The notes beneath the pieces were generated by a model, which did no database searches, was not told the origin of the DNA, and saw only the letters and a list, made by a program, of their open reading frames with translations. Source: Cladocopium goreaui (taxonomy: Eukaryota; Sar; Dinophyceae; Suessiales; Symbiodiniaceae). From it: a stretch of 64,000 nt of DNA. This document shows, piece after piece, positions 62,640-64,000 of this stretch (position 1 is its first letter; the number at the start of each line of letters is the position of its first letter). The stretch lies in NCBI GenBank assembly GCA_947184155.2, contig CAMXCT020003668.1, positions 1,027,001 to 1,091,000 on the forward strand. Reading direction: 5' to 3'. The translations under genes and the position numbers were made by a program.

Positions 62640-63925
62640 CCATTTCTACTACCAAATGGCCACCAAATATTTTTTTAAAGGAATAACCAATAGGAACAAT
62701 CAAATCAAGCAGTGGATTGTTGGGGTCCCGATGTTGGCCCGTCCAGTGTGAACGATGATGTTTCGTCAACCCGAATTGATCAAGAAGGATTTTGCAGAGA
62801 GATTCAGCAATTCAGGTCAATGATTACTGCGTATGGTTCGGTATCGAGATGGTGATTATGTGGCAACATTTGGCAGTAGAGAAGTGAATGCAAACATCCA
62901 GCATACCCAAGAGATCCCAAGAGTAATACATGGACTCTTGACCGTGAGAAATTTGAACATATGGCCGTATGGGGTATATGCACATAGGTGGCAGATATCC
63001 CCAGGTAGAATCAATGGATTGGTTGAAGGGAAAAATTACAGGAAAACTCATATTCAATGGGAAAATGGATGGTTTCCGATGTAGGTTTTCCCTTAAACCA
63101 ATCCATTGATAGAAGTACCAATGCAATCCCATTAAATAAGCTCAGGGCTCTTTAGCGGCTCGTTTGGGCATCAAAGACTTAGAGGTGCAGCTTTCGCGGG
63201 AGGGCCATGACTGGGCGTGGGTACGAATATTTACCAACATTTACCCCATAAATGACCCAAATGTAGTAAATATACCATACATGGAGCATATGGGATTGAT
63301 AAACAATTGGCGAAGCAGTCGATTTACATGATCCAGTTAATTTCATCGAGTTTCTTCATTTTTTCTCTGGGAGTTCCTGCGTTCCTGAAACGCTAGTGTC
63401 AACACACTACAAGTTGGATATAATATAATGGTGTGAAGACAACAACGTCGGCTCAAAAGCTTCAAGCTTGTGACAGTAGGTCCGCAGCCCTTGAGAAGAT
63501 TTTCCAAAGCCATGTTTTCCCACAATGTTGGGTCAGTTGCACATGAGCTTCCGGGAAAATGATGATAAGTAGTGATATCGGTATCATGGCCAAAAGCCGG
63601 TCCCTCTGAAGTTGTCCCATTTGAGGACATGGTGGTTCATCCGTTTCATAGCATTTTGATCAATTTATTTTATAAATACAGTAAATATCACGCCAAGACA
63701 ATTGTATACATTTGTATACCATTTCAGTCCAATTCATTCCTTCACATATAAACTTGGACTATCCAGGTATAAAAGGAATTCCATTTCTTTCGGCGTAGCA
63801 TCCACAGTTTACCTGCATTTTTGCAAAAAAAAGCAACCTGGACAATTTCAAGAAAAATAGACAAATATGGAGAAATGGAAAAAAACTACGTGGGACCATG
63901 TGGGACCAATCTATGTATTGTGGGA
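62640..63925. other. No gene recognised
   Basis: Family 2 fragment and short frames only; presumably introns of the gene that starts near 61.9 kb. Confidence 0.4.
63226..63294. mobile_element. Family 2 element, left end lost
   Basis: AATATTTACCAACATTTACC...ATACATGGAGCATATGGGA. Confidence 0.8.
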
Positions 63926-63926
63926 G

Positions 63927-64000
63927 TACCCTCTGGTTATTTAACATAGCCATGGAAAATCACCATTTTTAATAGGTAAACCTCTATAAATGGTCCATTT
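63927..64000. mobile_element. Family 1 MITE cut by window end
   Basis: TACCCTCTGGTTATTTAACA... left arm and centre visible. Confidence 0.85.

Noticed and set aside
1-64000. Relic dinoflagellate spliced-leader sequence as a mark of retroposed genes
   Set aside because: I looked for TTTTGGCTCAAG-like strings near gene starts; only partial matches (e.g. GATGGCTCAAGG near 50672) out of context.
1-64000. tRNA or rRNA genes
   Set aside because: No cloverleaf with box A/B pattern or rRNA core was recognised by eye; a covariance-model scan would be decisive.

Overview
The window reads as nuclear DNA of a dinoflagellate, most like the Symbiodiniaceae. The evidence is internal: coding sequence lies in very short exons (17-200 nt) separated by introns of about 150-2000 nt. 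Introns begin with GT, GC or GA and end in AG followed by G. All recognised genes lie on the + strand, as in dinoflagellate unidirectional gene arrays. Introns and spacers are full of short inverted-repeat elements. Long open frames here are mostly repeats; real exons were found by reading for family motifs and checking that splice phases agree.

Layout. 0-2.6 kb: unassigned, with a weak possible exon near 0.87-1.2 kb. 2.6-14.4 kb: a WAFA/RAP-type helical-repeat gene (motifs such as TAWAFAKAG and IANSAWAYAT). 15.7-30.2 kb: a casein kinase 1 whose exon chain continues in phase into an FHA domain that ends in a stop, a candidate CK1-FHA fusion. 30.2-33.1 kb: no confident gene. 33.1-45.6 kb: a ubiquitin-specific protease of the USP4/11/15 type, with Cys box, QDA box, two split zinc-ribbon halves separated by a large insert, His box and C-terminal ND motif all located. 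45.6-46.2 kb: AT-rich spacer with a degenerate internal duplication. 48-52 kb: exon-like segments of unknown genes. About 52.6 (or 54.6)-61.75 kb: a membrane protein of a dinoflagellate-expanded family (FWAVGTDCC, LAVQQAEATYNIK, HPLFFYW) with a C-terminal TM and stop. 61.8 kb to the end: start of another gene with a PPR-like exon, cut by the window.

Mobile and repeat content. The dominant element is a 104-125 bp palindromic MITE with termini CCCTCTGG...CCAGAGGG flanked by TA. I count about 18 near-complete copies and 11 degenerate or partial ones, mostly in introns. Three further inverted-repeat families are present, one nested in another, as well as several tandem arrays (ACAT, TTG/CTG, GAT, an 80-95 bp unit, a 12 bp unit and a 41 bp unit). 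I saw no rRNA, tRNA, CRISPR array or spliced-leader relic.

The genes do not form a pathway. They are a kinase with a phosphopeptide-reader domain, a deubiquitinase, a likely organelle RNA-binding protein and a membrane protein, co-oriented as in a dinoflagellate tandem transcription unit.
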